Source: Oceanicella sp. SM1341 | GTDB taxonomy: Bacteria; Pseudomonadota; Alphaproteobacteria; Rhodobacterales; Rhodobacteraceae | Length of the DNA: 64,000 nucleotides | Direction: 5' to 3' | Assembly (NCBI RefSeq): GCF_003448965.1 | Contig: NZ_QRGC01000021.1 | Span: 37,437-101,436, forward strand | Shown here: positions 25,707 to 34,365 of the stretch, piece after piece | Numbering within the stretch: the first letter of the stretch is position 1 | Layout of the letters: every line of letters begins with the position of its first letter | Notes under the pieces: generated by a model | The model's database searches: none | Seen by the model: only the letters and a program-made list of their open reading frames with translations | What the model was told of the DNA's origin: nothing | Position numbers and translations under genes: made by a program

Positions 25707-26833
25707 GCGACGAGCTCCGTGTAGAGGGCGGTGATCTCGGCCTCGCCCAGGGGGCGGGGGTTTGTGGGGCGGGAATGGTCGGCGAGGGCGCCGACGGTGA
25801 GCCCGGGGATCATCTCCGCCCGCACCCCCATCTCGCGCAGCGAGCAGGGCAGGCCGAGCCGGGCGTTCAGCCCCTCCAGCGCGTCGGCGAGCGTGGTGCC
25901 GGCGGGCAGGGCCAGCGCCTCCTCCAGCGCCTCCAGCCGCGCCTGCGCCGCGGGGCGGTTGAAGCGCAGCACCGCGGGCATCACCGCGGCGTTGCAGCTG
26001 CCGTGATGCAGCGAGAGCCCGGGCAGCGCGCCCAGCGGGTGGCTCAGCGCATGCACCGCGCCGAGGCCCTTCTGGAAGCCCAGGCCGCCCTCGATGGAGA
26101 CCATCATCATCCCGGCGCGGGCGTCGATGTCGTCGGGGGCCGCGACGGCGCGGGGCAGGGCGGCCCAGCCGCGGCGCAGCCCGTCGAGCACGATGGCATC
26201 CACCGGCGGGTTCCAGCGCGGCGAGAGCCAGGCCTCGATGCAATGGCTCAGCGCGTCCACCCCGGTGGCGGCGGTAAGGCCGGGCGGCAGGCCGAGGGTG
26301 AGCCCGGGGTCGCAGAGGGCCACCACCGGCAGCAGGTGCGGCGAGGCGATGACGAGCTTCTCCCCGGTCTCGAGCGTGATCAGCGCGCCGCGCCCCACCT
26401 CCGAGCCGGTGCCCGCCGTGGTGGGCAGCACGATCACCGGCAGGCAGGGCCCGATGCGCGCGGCACCGCCGCGGATGGCGGCGTAATCGCCCAGCGGGCC
26501 CGGGTGGGTGGCGCTCAGCGCCACCGCCTTGGCGAAGTCGATCGGCGAGCCGCCGCCGAGCGCCACGATGCCGTCGCAGCCCGCCTCGAGGCAGAGGGCG
26601 CGCGCCTGCGCCACCGCCGCCTCCGTGGGGTTGGCCGGCACGGCGAGGAACTCCGCCGCAGGCGCCGGCATCAGCCCGCGCAGCCGCGCGACGAGCCCGG
26701 CGGCCACGAGCCCTTCGTCGCTCACCAGCAGCGGCCGGCGGATGCCGGCGGCGGTGAGCTCTTCGCCCAGGGTTTCGGCCGCCCCGGGCCCGAAGACCAC
26801 GCGGTTGAGGAAATGGAACTGCGAGACGGTCAT
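25703..26833 (-). CDS. Iron-containing alcohol dehydrogenase
   Basis: Predicted 376-residue NAD(P)-dependent enzyme of the group III (Fe) alcohol dehydrogenase family. Motifs: GGGSPIDFAKA and TTAGTGSEVG for nucleotide binding, then the metal-binding region GVDALSHCIEAWLS and the histidines of GAVHALSHPLGALPGLSLHHG. The N-terminus FHFLNRVVFGPGA is typical. It is the first gene of a three-gene minus-strand operon with the MetX-like hydrolase and the desaturase, and is divergent from an aldehyde dehydrogenase across a control region with a strong inverted repeat. Substrate is unknown; linkage to an aldehyde dehydrogenase and a second alcohol dehydrogenase suggests stepwise alcohol oxidation or reduction. 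Confidence 0.92.
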   Translation of the reverse strand: MTVSQFHFLNRVVFGPGAAETLGEELTAAGIRRPLLVSDEGLVAAGLVARLRGLMPAPAAEFLAVPANPTEAAVAQARALCLEAGCDGIVALGGGSPIDFAKAVALSATHPGPLGDYAAIRGGAARIGPCLPVIVLPTTAGTGSEVGRGALITLETGEKLVIASPHLLPVVALCDPGLTLGLPPGLTAATGVDALSHCIEAWLSPRWNPPVDAIVLDGLRRGWAALPRAVAAPDDIDARAGMMMVSIEGGLGFQKGLGAVHALSHPLGALPGLSLHHGSCNAAVMPAVLRFNRPAAQARLEALEEALALPAGTTLADALEGLNARLGLPCSLREMGVRAEMIPGLTVGALADHSRPTNPRPLGEAEITALYTELVA

Positions 26834-26873
26834 CGGAGCCTCCGGCGACGGGGCGCCCGGCGGGGCGCTCCTA

Positions 26874-26898
26874 TTTACTGTACGGATGGTACACTAAA
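26874..26898. promoter_or_regulatory. Strong inverted repeat, TetR-type operator candidate
   Basis: Arms TTTACTGTAC and GTACACTAAA are separated by GGATG; nine of ten positions are complementary and the inner TGTAC/GTACA is perfect. It starts 41 nt upstream of the Fe-ADH start codon. Length and spacing suit a TetR family dimer, and a TetR gene lies at 22451. The link between the two is inference. Confidence 0.65.
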
Positions 26899-26951
26899 AA
26901 TGACGCCACGCCAGCCTTTTCACGCGGGCGTGTTCAGGAACCTCCGGAAGC

Positions 26952-26965
26952 ATGATTCAAATCAA
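26952..26965. promoter_or_regulatory. FNR/FnrL-like box
   Basis: ATGATTCAAATCAA reads TTGAT-N4-ATCAT on the minus strand, matching the FNR consensus TTGAT-N4-ATCAA at nine of ten defined positions. In Rhodobacterales FnrL uses this site for oxygen control. It lies 118 nt from the Fe-ADH start and 235 nt from the aldehyde dehydrogenase start, so it may make the dehydrogenases oxygen-responsive. Confidence 0.5.
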
Positions 26966-27200
26966 GTTCCTTTCCCCACCGGCTGGTTAACCTTTGCTCC
27001 GGACGCCCCGAACACCCCGGCCCGGCCGGCGGACGGCAGGCCCGCGCGACAGGTGGCGGGGCGTCGGCGGTTCCTTCCCGGGGGGAAGGGCCGCCGGGCG
27101 GGAGCTCCCGGATCGCATCCGGGCGCGCCCCGCTCCGGCGATACGGCGGGTGCCGGGCCCGTCGCCGCCTTGCGGATGCTGAACGTGAAAGGAACCCGTC

Positions 27201-28592
27201 GTGGGCTACGCAACTACCTACCCCTTCACGGGCGAGGTCCTGAAGACCTTCCCCGATGCCACCGACGCCGAGGTGCAGGCCGCCATCGCCGCGGCGCATG
27301 AGAGCTTCCTCGCCTGGCGCGAGACCGGCTTTGCCACCCGCGCCGCGGTGATGCAGAAGGCCGCCGACATCCTGCGCGCCGAGGCCGATGCCTTCGCCCG
27401 CCGCCTCACCACCGAGATGGGCAAGCTGCTCGCCGAGGCGCATGCCGAGGTGGAGCTCTCCGCCCGCATCTTCGAGTATTACGCGAAACACGCCGAGCGC
27501 CTGCTGGCCCCCGAGCCGCTGCCGGTCGATGACCCCGCCGAGGGCGAGGCGGTGCTGGTGCACGAGCCGCTGGGCGTGCTGCTGTGCATCGAGCCCTGGA
27601 ACTTCCCCTATTACCAGATCGCCCGGATCATCGCGCCGCAGCTCTCGGCCGGCAACACGATGCTGCTCAAGCACGCCTCCAACGTGCCGCAGAGCGCCGC
27701 TGCCTTCGACGACCTGATGCGCCGCGCCGGCCTGCCCGAGGGCGCCTTCCGCAACCTCTACGCCACGCGCGAGCAGATCCGGATGATCCTGGAGGACCCC
27801 CGGGTGCAGGGCGTGGCCCTCACCGGCTCGGAGGGGGCGGGCGCCGAGGTGGCGGCCATCGCCGGCCGGGCGCTGAAGAAATCCACCATGGAGCTCGGCG
27901 GCGCCGATGCCTTCGTGGTGCTCGCCGATGCCGACCTGGAGAAGACGGTGAAATGGGCGGTGTTCGGCCGCCACTGGAACGGCGGGCAGGTCTGTGTCTC
28001 CTCCAAGCGGATGATCGTGGTGGACGAGGTGTTCGACGCCTTCCTCGAGCGCTACACCGAAGGCGTGGCCGCGCTGAAGGCGGGGGATCCGTTCGACCCC
28101 GACACCACGCTCGCGCCGCTCTCCTCGCAGGGGGCCGCGGACGAGGTGAAGCAGAAGATCGCCGCCGCCGTGGCCGCCGGTGCCACCGCGACCGAGGTCG
28201 GCGCCCCGGTGCCCAACCGCGGCGCCTTCGTGCAGCCCACCATCCTCACCGATGTGGGCGAGGACAACCCGGCCTACTACCAGGAGTTCTTCGGGCCCGT
28301 CTCGATGCTGTTCCGCGCGAAGGACGAGGCCGACGCGGTGCGCATCGCCAACGACTCGCCCTTCGGTCTCGGCGGCTCGGTCTTCACCTCCGACCCCGCC
28401 CACGGCCGCGAGGTGGCGGCGCGGATCTCCACCGGCATGGTGTTCGTGAACCATCCCACCATGGTGAAGGCCGACCTGCCCTTCGGCGGCATCCGCCGCT
28501 CGGGCTACGGGCGCGAGCTGCTGGGCCTCGGGCTCAAGGAATTCGTGAACCACAAGCTCATCGACGTCGTCGACATCGACGCGCCGTTCTGA
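27201..28592 (+). CDS. NAD-dependent aldehyde dehydrogenase (succinate-semialdehyde dehydrogenase-like)
   Basis: Predicted 463-residue enzyme oxidising an aldehyde to an acid. Family motifs are complete: EPWNFPYYQ (131-139), Lys157 in [10 protein letters not shown] for cofactor binding, Glu231 in [11 protein letters not shown], the catalytic Cys265 in [17 protein letters not shown] near 365, and [16 protein letters not shown] near the end. The short N-terminus and overall pattern resemble the GabD1 group of semialdehyde dehydrogenases, so a semialdehyde is the best guess but not certain. The GTG start follows an AAGGA site. It is followed by an AdhP-type alcohol dehydrogenase after 74 nt and is divergent from an Fe-ADH, suggesting a joint alcohol/aldehyde oxidation route. 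Confidence 0.9.
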   Translation: MGYATTYPFTGEVLKTFPDATDAEVQAAIAAAHESFLAWRETGFATRAAVMQKAADILRAEADAFARRLTTEMGKLLAEAHAEVELSARIFEYYAKHAERLLAPEPLPVDDPAEGEAVLVHEPLGVLLCIEPWNFPYYQIARIIAPQLSAGNTMLLKHASNVPQSAAAFDDLMRRAGLPEGAFRNLYATREQIRMILEDPRVQGVALTGSEGAGAEVAAIAGRALKKSTMELGGADAFVVLADADLEKTVKWAVFGRHWNGGQVCVSSKRMIVVDEVFDAFLERYTEGVAALKAGDPFDPDTTLAPLSSQGAADEVKQKIAAAVAAGATATEVGAPVPNRGAFVQPTILTDVGEDNPAYYQEFFGPVSMLFRAKDEADAVRIANDSPFGLGGSVFTSDPAHGREVAARISTGMVFVNHPTMVKADLPFGGIRRSGYGRELLGLGLKEFVNHKLIDVVDIDAPF

Positions 28593-28666
28593 GCCGGCCC
28601 TGCCGCGCGCCGGGGAGGGGCCCCGGCGCGCGGCCCCGGCAGAGAGACAGGAACAGGAGAGATCCG

Positions 28667-29695
28667 ATGGAAAAGACCATGAAGGCGGCAGTTGTCCGCG
28701 ACTTCGGCAAGCCGCTGGTGATCGAGGAGGCGAAGGTGCCGCAGGTGGGCCCCGGCACCATCCTTGTGAAGATGGCCGCCACCGGCGTGTGCCACACCGA
28801 CCTGCACGCAGCCGAAGGCGACTGGCCGGTGAAGCCGAAGCCGCCCTTCATCCCCGGCCACGAGGGCGTGGGCCACGTGGTGGCCGTGGGCCAGGGTGTC
28901 ACCCATGTGCGCGAGGGCGACCGGGTGGGCGTGCCCTGGCTCTACACCGCCTGCGGGCATTGCAAGCACTGCCTGGGCGGCTGGGAGACGCTGTGCGAGC
29001 AGCAGCAGAACACCGGCTACTCGGTGAACGGCAGCTTCGCCGAATACGTGCTGGCCGACCCGAACTACGTCGGCCATCTGCCCGACAACGTGGGCTTCAC
29101 CGATATCGCCCCCATCCTCTGCGCCGGTGTCACGGTCTACAAGGGCCTGAAGGTGACGGACACGAAGCCGGGGGACTGGGTGGTGATCTCGGGCGTCGGC
29201 GGCCTGGGCCATCTCGCGGTGCAATACGCGAAGGCGATGGGGCTGAACGTGATCGCGGTCGACATCGACGACGGCAAGCTCGCCCTCGCCGAGCGGCTGG
29301 GCGCGAGCCTTTCGGTGAACGCGCTGAAGGCCGACCCCGCCGCCTTCGTGAAGAAGGAGATCGGCGGCGCGCAGGGCGTGCTGGTGACGGCCGTCTCGCC
29401 CAAGGCCTTCGAGCAGGCGCTCGGCATGGTGGGGCGCGGCGGCACGGTGTCGCTCAACGGGTTGCCGCCGGGTGACTTCCCGCTGCCGATCTTCGACACG
29501 GTGCTCAACGGCGTGACGGTGCGCGGCTCGATCGTGGGCACCCGGCTCGACCTGCAGGAGGCGCTGGACTTCGCCGGCGCCGGCAAGGTGAAGGCCACCG
29601 TGCGCACCGACCGGCTGGAGAACATCAACGACATCTTCGCGAAGATGCACCACGGCGACATCGAGGGCCGGGTGGTGATCGACTACGCCGCCTGA
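28667..29695 (+). CDS. adhP: Zinc-dependent alcohol dehydrogenase AdhP
   Basis: Predicted 342-residue medium-chain NAD(P)-dependent alcohol dehydrogenase of the propanol-preferring (AdhP) type. Catalytic zinc ligands are Cys42 (GVCHTDLH), His65 with Glu66 ([10 protein letters not shown]) and the Cys in [11 protein letters not shown]; the structural zinc lobe has Cys96, 99, 102 and 110. The Rossmann motif [17 protein letters not shown] follows, with an acidic residue in IAVDIDD consistent with NAD preference. ATG 28667 has a CAGGAGA ribosome site seven bases upstream; an internal ATG at 28679 is less well placed. Probably interconverts short-chain alcohols and aldehydes and is co-transcribed with the aldehyde dehydrogenase upstream. 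Confidence 0.95.
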   Translation: MEKTMKAAVVRDFGKPLVIEEAKVPQVGPGTILVKMAATGVCHTDLHAAEGDWPVKPKPPFIPGHEGVGHVVAVGQGVTHVREGDRVGVPWLYTACGHCKHCLGGWETLCEQQQNTGYSVNGSFAEYVLADPNYVGHLPDNVGFTDIAPILCAGVTVYKGLKVTDTKPGDWVVISGVGGLGHLAVQYAKAMGLNVIAVDIDDGKLALAERLGASLSVNALKADPAAFVKKEIGGAQGVLVTAVSPKAFEQALGMVGRGGTVSLNGLPPGDFPLPIFDTVLNGVTVRGSIVGTRLDLQEALDFAGAGKVKATVRTDRLENINDIFAKMHHGDIEGRVVIDYAA

Positions 29696-29719
29696 GCCGG
29701 AACCCGAGCCTCAGCGCAC

Positions 29720-29757
29720 GCGCCCGGCCGTCTCCCCGACGGCCGGGCGCTCCGTTT
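29720..29757 (+). terminator. Terminator after adhP
   Basis: A perfect 13-bp stem (GCGCCCGGCCGTC with its complement) around a five-base loop, followed by TCCGTTTCCC, 24 nt after the stop codon. Confidence 0.75.
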
Positions 29758-30023
29758 CCCGGCCTGCAGGCGCCAGCCCTTGCTCCGGCGGATGAGGAAC
29801 GCCGCTGCCATCCGGGCCCCCATGCCCCGGCCCGGACGCGCGAAGAGCTCCTTCCGGCCCGGGACAGCCGGGGCGACGGCCCATGTCCGCGCGTCCGCCG
29901 GCCCTCCCCGTTGCGCCCGGCACGGGCCCCTCGCCCTCGGGGGCATCGAGCCCCCTTCGGCCGAGGGCCGGCGCTGCCGGCCGGCGCCCGGCCCCGCGCG
30001 GATCCTTGAGGACACGCCGGGGG
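29758..30023. other. Intergenic, no gene recognised
   Basis: GC-rich gap between the convergent adhP and queE genes. It has several short GC palindromes, including a GAGGGCCGGCG stretch like the arm of the palindromic elements at 49.5 kb, but no full second arm at the expected distance. No coding frame here resembles a protein. Confidence 0.4.
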
Positions 30024-30755
30024 TCACACGCCCCGGCGGTTGCCCCAGATCAGCACGTGGAGCTGGGGCAGGATGCGCGGTGCGAACCAGCCGGCGCCGG
30101 CGGTGCGCTCGACCAGCCAGAGCATGCGGTCGGCGAGGGACTGGGGGTCGACCGGCGTTTCGGGGTCGGTTTCCGGGTTCCCGGGCTGCAGGAACAGGGG
30201 CAGCCCGGGGTGGCGGGCGGCGGCCTCGCGCGCCCAGGCGAGGTCGGCCTCGTCGAAGATCACGATCTTCATCACCGTGCGGGCCCCCCCCGCGCCGGCC
30301 GCGACACAGGCGGCGAAGGCCTCCCAGTCCACTCGTTCACCGCTGGAGGGCGGTTTCGGCGAGAGCACCAGCGTGTCGAGCGCGCCGAACCAGGGCCGGG
30401 CCACCGAGCCCTGCGTTTCGCAGGCGAAACGGTAGCCCTCCGCCCGGCCGAGCCCGATGAGCGGCCCGAAATCCTGGAGCGCCGGGTTGCCGCCCGAGAG
30501 CGAGACGGTGAGCGGGCGGCCGCCGGAGAGGCGCTTCACCTCGGCCCAGACCGCCGCGCTCTCCATCCGCGCCCATGTGTAGCGATGGACGCTGTCGACC
30601 GCGTGCAGGCTGTCGCACCAGCTGCAGCGGTAGTCGCAGCCGCCGGCGCGCACGAAGACCGTGGCCTCGCCGATCAGCACGCCCTCGCCCTGGATCGTGG
30701 GGCCGAAGATCTCGGCGATGCGCAGGGGCGCGGCCGGGCCCTCGTGCCGGCTCAC
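30024..30755 (-). CDS. queE: 7-carboxy-7-deazaguanine synthase QueE
   Basis: Predicted 243-residue radical SAM enzyme that converts 6-carboxytetrahydropterin to 7-carboxy-7-deazaguanine in queuosine biosynthesis. The [4Fe-4S]-binding cysteines are Cys40, Cys44 and Cys47 ([13 protein letters not shown], the CxxxCxxC order), preceded by the family motif [10 protein letters not shown] and followed by [10 protein letters not shown]. The frame stays open far upstream, but the GTG at 30755 is chosen because the protein then begins with the family N-terminus and the start overlaps the queD stop by four bases (GTGA). Third gene of queC-queD-queE. Confidence 0.93.
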   Translation of the reverse strand: MSRHEGPAAPLRIAEIFGPTIQGEGVLIGEATVFVRAGGCDYRCSWCDSLHAVDSVHRYTWARMESAAVWAEVKRLSGGRPLTVSLSGGNPALQDFGPLIGLGRAEGYRFACETQGSVARPWFGALDTLVLSPKPPSSGERVDWEAFAACVAAGAGGARTVMKIVIFDEADLAWAREAAARHPGLPLFLQPGNPETDPETPVDPQSLADRMLWLVERTAGAGWFAPRILPQLHVLIWGNRRGV

Positions 30756-31105
30756 GGCCGGTACTCGGCCCAGGTCTTGGGCGTCTCGGAGACCCTCACC
30801 GCGGTGGTCTCGGGCCAGCGGGCGGCGCACCAGTCGTAGAGGTGGCGCGAGAGGTTCTCGGCGGTGGAGGGCACATTCAGCACGTCGTTGAGATGGCGGT
30901 GGTCGAAGCGCTCGTCGAGATAGGTCTTGAGCGGGGCGAGGTCGTGGTAGTCGCGCACGAAACCGTCGGCGTTGAGCTCTCGGGCGGCGAGCTCGACGAC
31001 CACGATGTAGTTGTGCCCGTGCAGCCGGGCGCACTGGTGGTCGTCGGGCAGGTGGGCGAGCCGGTGGGAGGCGGAGAAGTGGAACTCCTTCGAGACGCGG
31101 TACAT
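30752..31105 (-). CDS. queD: 6-carboxy-5,6,7,8-tetrahydropterin synthase QueD
   Basis: Predicted 117-residue zinc enzyme of the QueD/PTPS family acting on dihydroneopterin triphosphate. Zinc ligands are His14 (FSASHRL), His29 and His31 (RLHGHNY); Cys25 in [10 protein letters not shown] is the catalytic cysteine, and FDHRHLN and PSTAENL complete the family pattern. It overlaps the queC stop by one base and the queE start by four, so the three genes are translationally coupled. Confidence 0.95.
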   Translation of the reverse strand: MYRVSKEFHFSASHRLAHLPDDHQCARLHGHNYIVVVELAARELNADGFVRDYHDLAPLKTYLDERFDHRHLNDVLNVPSTAENLSRHLYDWCAARWPETTAVRVSETPKTWAEYRP

Positions 31106-31806
31106 CAGCGTCCCTCCCGCGCGGCCACGGCCTCGGCCCAGTAGTCCGGGTCGTCGTAGGCGGTGGGGTCCGCGACGCCGGCGAGGTGGAAGGCCTCGCG
31201 ACGCTCCACGCAGGTGCCGCAACGCCCGCAATGCCGCGCGCCGCCCTTGTAGCACGACCAGGTCTCGGCGAAGGGGGTGCCGGCGCGGGCGCCCTCGGTG
31301 ACGATATCGGCCTTGGTGCGGTGCACGAAGGGCGTGTGCAGGGCGATCTCGGCGTAGCCGTCGAGCGCGGCGGCCTGCATGCGGGCGAAGGCCTCGGTGA
31401 AGGCGGGCCGGCAGTCGGGGTAGATGAAATGGTCGCCGCCATGCACGGCGGTGGCGACCGCGTCATCCCCCGCCGCCGCCGCCACGCCGAAGGCGATGGC
31501 GAGCATGATGGCGTTGCGGTTGGGCACCACGGTTATGCGCATCGTCTCCTCGGCGTAATGGCCGTCGGGCACGTCGATGTCATCGGTGAGGGCGGAGCCG
31601 GTGAGCGCCGCGCCGATGCCGCGCATGTCGATCACCGCATGCGGCACCGAGAGCCGCCGGGCAGCGGCGGCGGCGAAATCGAGCTCCTTGGCATGGCGCT
31701 GGCCGTAGTTGAACGAGATGAGCCGGGAAAGCCGGCCCGCGGCCGCCTCGACATGGGCGAGCGATACGGAATCGAGTCCGCCAGAGCAGACGACAGCAGT
31801 CTTCAT
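31105..31806 (-). CDS. queC: 7-cyano-7-deazaguanine synthase QueC
   Basis: Predicted 233-residue ATP-dependent enzyme making preQ0 from 7-carboxy-7-deazaguanine. The PP-loop CSGGLDS lies at residues 7-13, [13 protein letters not shown] and the zinc site in [16 protein letters not shown] are present. It is the first gene of the que operon. The ribosome site AAGGG lies within the preQ1 riboswitch tail, so its translation should fall when preQ1 is plentiful. Confidence 0.96.
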   Translation of the reverse strand: MKTAVVCSGGLDSVSLAHVEAAAGRLSRLISFNYGQRHAKELDFAAAAARRLSVPHAVIDMRGIGAALTGSALTDDIDVPDGHYAEETMRITVVPNRNAIMLAIAFGVAAAAGDDAVATAVHGGDHFIYPDCRPAFTEAFARMQAAALDGYAEIALHTPFVHRTKADIVTEGARAGTPFAETWSCYKGGARHCGRCGTCVERREAFHLAGVADPTAYDDPDYWAEAVAAREGR

Positions 31807-31815
31807 GATGTGAAC

Positions 31816-31849
31816 CCTTGTTTTGATGACCGGGTAGGCTGCGACCGGT
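31816..31849 (-). promoter_or_regulatory. preQ1-I riboswitch upstream of queC
   Basis: Read on the minus strand from 31849, the 34 nt begin with ACCGGTCGCAGCCTACCCGG and end with TCAAAACAAGG. This fits the class I preQ1 aptamer: a five-base P1 stem (ACCGG/CCGGT), the GGTCGCAG loop, and an A-rich tail ending in AAGG that pairs into the pseudoknot. It closely resembles, from memory, the Thermoanaerobacter tengcongensis aptamer (same GGUCGCAG core and CAAAACAAGG tail). The tail contains the queC ribosome site ten bases before the ATG at 31806, pointing to translational control. Confidence 0.9.
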
Positions 31850-32211
31850 TGCGCGGCCAGATATCCCCGATCCGCGCCACATGCAAGCCGCGCGGGGCAG
31901 GGAGGAGGGGGCCATTGACACGCCGCCCGCCCCGGCGCTGAAGCCCCGACAGGTCTCCGGCACCTGCCGCCTGCGGACGAAAGTCACGGTGAAGCCCGGA
32001 ACGCGCGCCCCCCCATCCTCACCCCGGACGCATTTCGGCGGTGGGCAATGCAGGCCCCCCGACCGCAGCCGGACTGCGCTCCGGAGGAGTGAACGGTGAC
32101 CTGTGGACGTCTCGCGGACACCATTCGCCACAATCCCCCGCCGCCCTTGCCGATGTCCGGCAGGGGCACGCTTCCGGGCCGATCCGGCGGGCCGGCCGCC
32201 CGGGTGCCGGC
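31850..32211. other. Intergenic between queC and the glyoxalase-superfamily gene
   Basis: A 362-bp divergent gap that should hold the que promoter on the minus strand and one for the gene at 32212. It is GC-rich, and I see no coding frame or clear operator. Confidence 0.4.
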
Positions 32212-32683
32212 ATGAGCGGGCTCACCACCGCCGCGGCGAAGGCCCTGCGCCGCCCTCGCGGCGCAGGGCACCGCCGTCTTGCATGCGCAGGCGCTCGAGC
32301 TTCTCGCCCGCCCGCACGGCGCGCGGGACTGGAACACCCTGCACGCCCGGCTCGCGGACGCCCGGACGGGTGGCGCCGAAAGTGCCGCACAGGCCGTTGC
32401 GCCGGGCCCCTTCCGGCTGGACCAGCGGGTGCGGGGGCTCTACCTCGGCCAGCCGTTTTGCGGCGAGATCGTGGCGCTGGCGGCCACGGGCGAGAGCGCC
32501 TTCCGGCTGGAGCTGGCGCTCGACAGCCCGGTCGACACGGTGCGCTGCGCGCGCTTCCCGAACCTGCGCCGGCGCATCCGCGCCACGGTGGGGGCGGATG
32601 GCCGCTCGCCCCGGCGCACCGGGGACGGCGCGCCGCAGCTCATCCTCGAGCGCGCACGAGCGGGGGGGCGGTGCCCCCCTTAG
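32212..32683 (+). pseudogene. Glyoxalase-superfamily protein gene with an apparent frameshift
   Basis: The ATG at 32212 opens MSGLTTAAAKALR in one frame; the matching continuation ALAAQGTAVLHAQALELLAR lies in another frame, with the shift between about 32246 and 32253. Removing one C there would give a continuous protein of about 155 residues. The rest, from HGARDWNTLHARLA through YLGQPFCGEIVALAA, VDTVRCARFPNLRRRI and DGRSPRRTGDGAPQLIL, matches small alphaproteobacterial proteins annotated as 'glyoxalase superfamily protein', including their usual end. It is either a recent pseudogene or a sequencing error in a GC run. The 3' end overlaps the convergent DUF1330 gene by four bases. Confidence 0.7.
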
Positions 32684-32973
32684 CCGAGGTCGCCGCGCAG
32701 CAGCACGATCTCGCGCTTCGCCGATTTCAGCGCCCAGGCCTTCGCCTCGGCGTATTCGGGGTCGTCGTAGCAGGCGCGGGCCTGCTCGTAGCTGGGGAAT
32801 TCCACCACGATGAACCGCGTGGTGCCCAGCCGCTCCAGCAGCGCGGCCTCCACCTCGGCTGGGTTCACCCGCACGCCGTAGCGCTGCGCGATCGGCGCCC
32901 AGAGGCTGCCGTACATCTTCTGTGCCTCCGTGTCGGTCACCTCGCCGCCGAGCACAAGCCAGTAGCCCTTCAT
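32680..32973 (-). CDS. DUF1330 domain-containing protein
   Basis: Predicted 97-residue cytoplasmic protein of the DUF1330 family (dimeric ferredoxin-like fold, function unknown). It begins MKGYWLVLG and has the family core RFIVVEFPSYEQARACYDDPEYAEAKA. ATG 32973 is used because a GAGAG ribosome site lies just upstream; the frame is open further but adds an unrelated arginine-rich extension. Confidence 0.88.
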   Translation of the reverse strand: MKGYWLVLGGEVTDTEAQKMYGSLWAPIAQRYGVRVNPAEVEAALLERLGTTRFIVVEFPSYEQARACYDDPEYAEAKAWALKSAKREIVLLRGDLG

Positions 32974-33127
32974 CCCGCTCTCTCCTCGCAGTGCCGGCCT
33001 GATCCGGCGGCCGCAGCCTAGGGCGACGGCGCGGGAAAGGACAGCCCCCGCCGCCGCGCATTCCCGCTCGACCGGGCGGCGCGCTTGCGGCAGGCTGGCC
33101 CGGCAGCCGCCCGGAAAGGACCCCCCG

Positions 33128-34084
33128 ATGAAGGACACGCCCGAGACACAAGCCCCATGGCCCCCCGCGCCCTGGACCGCCGGCGCCGCCTTTCTCGACG
33201 GCCGCTACATGCCGGTGGGGGAGGCCCGCATCCCGGTGACCGACTGGGGCTATCGCCGCTCCGACGTGACCTATGACGTGGTGGGGGTGTGGGAGGGCGC
33301 CTTCTTCCGGCTCGACGATCACATCGCCCGTTTCCGCCGCTCGATGGAGGCGCTGCACCTGCGCCCGCCCGAGACCGACGACGAGATCCGCGCCATCCTG
33401 CACCGGGTGGTCGCACTCTCCGGCCTGCGCCACGCCTATGTGGCGATGGACTGCCTGCGCGGCGCGCCGCCCCCGGGCGCCCTGCGCCACCCGGCCTTAG
33501 GGCGCGCCTATCTCTCCTGCTACGCCGTGCCCTGGGTGTCGGTGGCAAGCGAGGAGATGCTCGCCCGCGGCATGCACCTGATGATCCCGCAGGTGCGCCG
33601 CATCCCGCCCGAGAGCTTCGACCCGAGGGTGAAGAACTTCCACTGGGGTGATCTCACCGCGGGCATGTTCGAGGCGCAGGCGGCGGGTGCGGATTTCGCC
33701 ATCCTGCTCGACGGGCAGGGCAACGTGACCGAGGGGGCCGGCTTCAACGTGTTCTGCATCACCGACGGCGTGGTCGCCACGCCGGCGCGCGGCGCGCTGG
33801 AGGGGGTGACCCGCGCCTCGGTGATGGAGCTCTGCGCCGAGGCCGGGCTGGCCTGCGAGGTGCGCGACATCCCGGCGGAGGAGTTCCGCGCCGCCGACGA
33901 GATCTTCGCCTGCACCACCGCGGGCGGCATCATGCCGGCAAGCCGCATCGACGGCCGGATCCTCCGCAATGACCGCCCCGGCCCGATCTCCGAGCGCCTG
34001 CGCGCCCGCTTCTGGGAGAAACGCGCCGAGGGCTGGCACGCGACGCCGGTGAACTACGCGCTGGCGGAAGAGCCGGCGGGCTGA
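33128..34084 (+). CDS. Class IV aminotransferase, (R)-selective amine transaminase-like
   Basis: Predicted 318-residue PLP enzyme of fold type IV (branched-chain and D-amino acid aminotransferase family). The Schiff-base lysine is Lys169 in DPRVKNFHWGDL. Unlike BCAT or D-alanine aminotransferases, the N-terminal region reads SDVTYDVVGVWEGAFFRLDDH (residues 45-65), with Tyr49 and Val51 and an Arg just before, and the later EGAGFNVFCI and CTTAGGIMP segments; this is the pattern, known to me from fungal and bacterial enzymes, of (R)-amine:pyruvate transaminases. It therefore probably transfers amino groups between a primary amine or D-type donor and pyruvate. ATG 33128 follows a GGAAAGGA site. 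No obvious pathway partner is adjacent. Confidence 0.85.
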   Translation: MKDTPETQAPWPPAPWTAGAAFLDGRYMPVGEARIPVTDWGYRRSDVTYDVVGVWEGAFFRLDDHIARFRRSMEALHLRPPETDDEIRAILHRVVALSGLRHAYVAMDCLRGAPPPGALRHPALGRAYLSCYAVPWVSVASEEMLARGMHLMIPQVRRIPPESFDPRVKNFHWGDLTAGMFEAQAAGADFAILLDGQGNVTEGAGFNVFCITDGVVATPARGALEGVTRASVMELCAEAGLACEVRDIPAEEFRAADEIFACTTAGGIMPASRIDGRILRNDRPGPISERLRARFWEKRAEGWHATPVNYALAEEPAG

Positions 34085-34297
34085 GGCCCCGGCTGCCCGC
34101 CGCTGCGCCCGCGCAAACGCGTCCCCGGCCTCCCGCACCTCGGGTTGGCCGGGGATGCCCGCATCCCGGACAACCCGCCCCGGCGCAGCCGCGCAGACCT
34201 GCGCCCCCACCACCGCGCAAACCCGCCGCCCGGCGGCCGGGCAAGCCCGCCCCTCGACACAGCCACGGCCCCCCGCGGCGGCCCTGTGAGGGAAATC

Positions 34298-34309
34298 CTG
34301 TATGTACAG
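34298..34309. promoter_or_regulatory. Palindrome CTGTATGTACAG before the threonine dehydratase gene
   Basis: A 12-bp inverted repeat (CTGTA-TG-TACAG) 57 nt upstream of the start codon, in the 281-bp gap after the aminotransferase gene. Size and place suit a GntR-like operator; no regulator is adjacent. Confidence 0.35.
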
Positions 34310-34365
34310 CCGGCCCGGGGCGGCGCTATGCCTGCGCTTCCAGCCCCCGATACGGAGACCACGCG

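Larger units (their letters stand above)
26834..27200. other. Shared control region of two divergent dehydrogenase operons
   Basis: A 367-bp gap between the Fe-ADH gene (minus) and the aldehyde dehydrogenase gene (plus). It holds the inverted repeat at 26874-26898 and the FNR-like box at 26952-26965. The remaining 200 bp before the aldehyde dehydrogenase are GC-rich, with a CCTTCCCGGGGGGAAGG hairpin, and contain no gene that I can support. Confidence 0.6.

Noticed and set aside
30024..31466. A single 480-codon gene covering queE and queD on the minus strand
   Set aside because: Only its last 244 codons match QueE; the earlier part overlaps queD and queC in another frame and is arginine/proline-rich. 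The GTG at 30755 explains the true gene.
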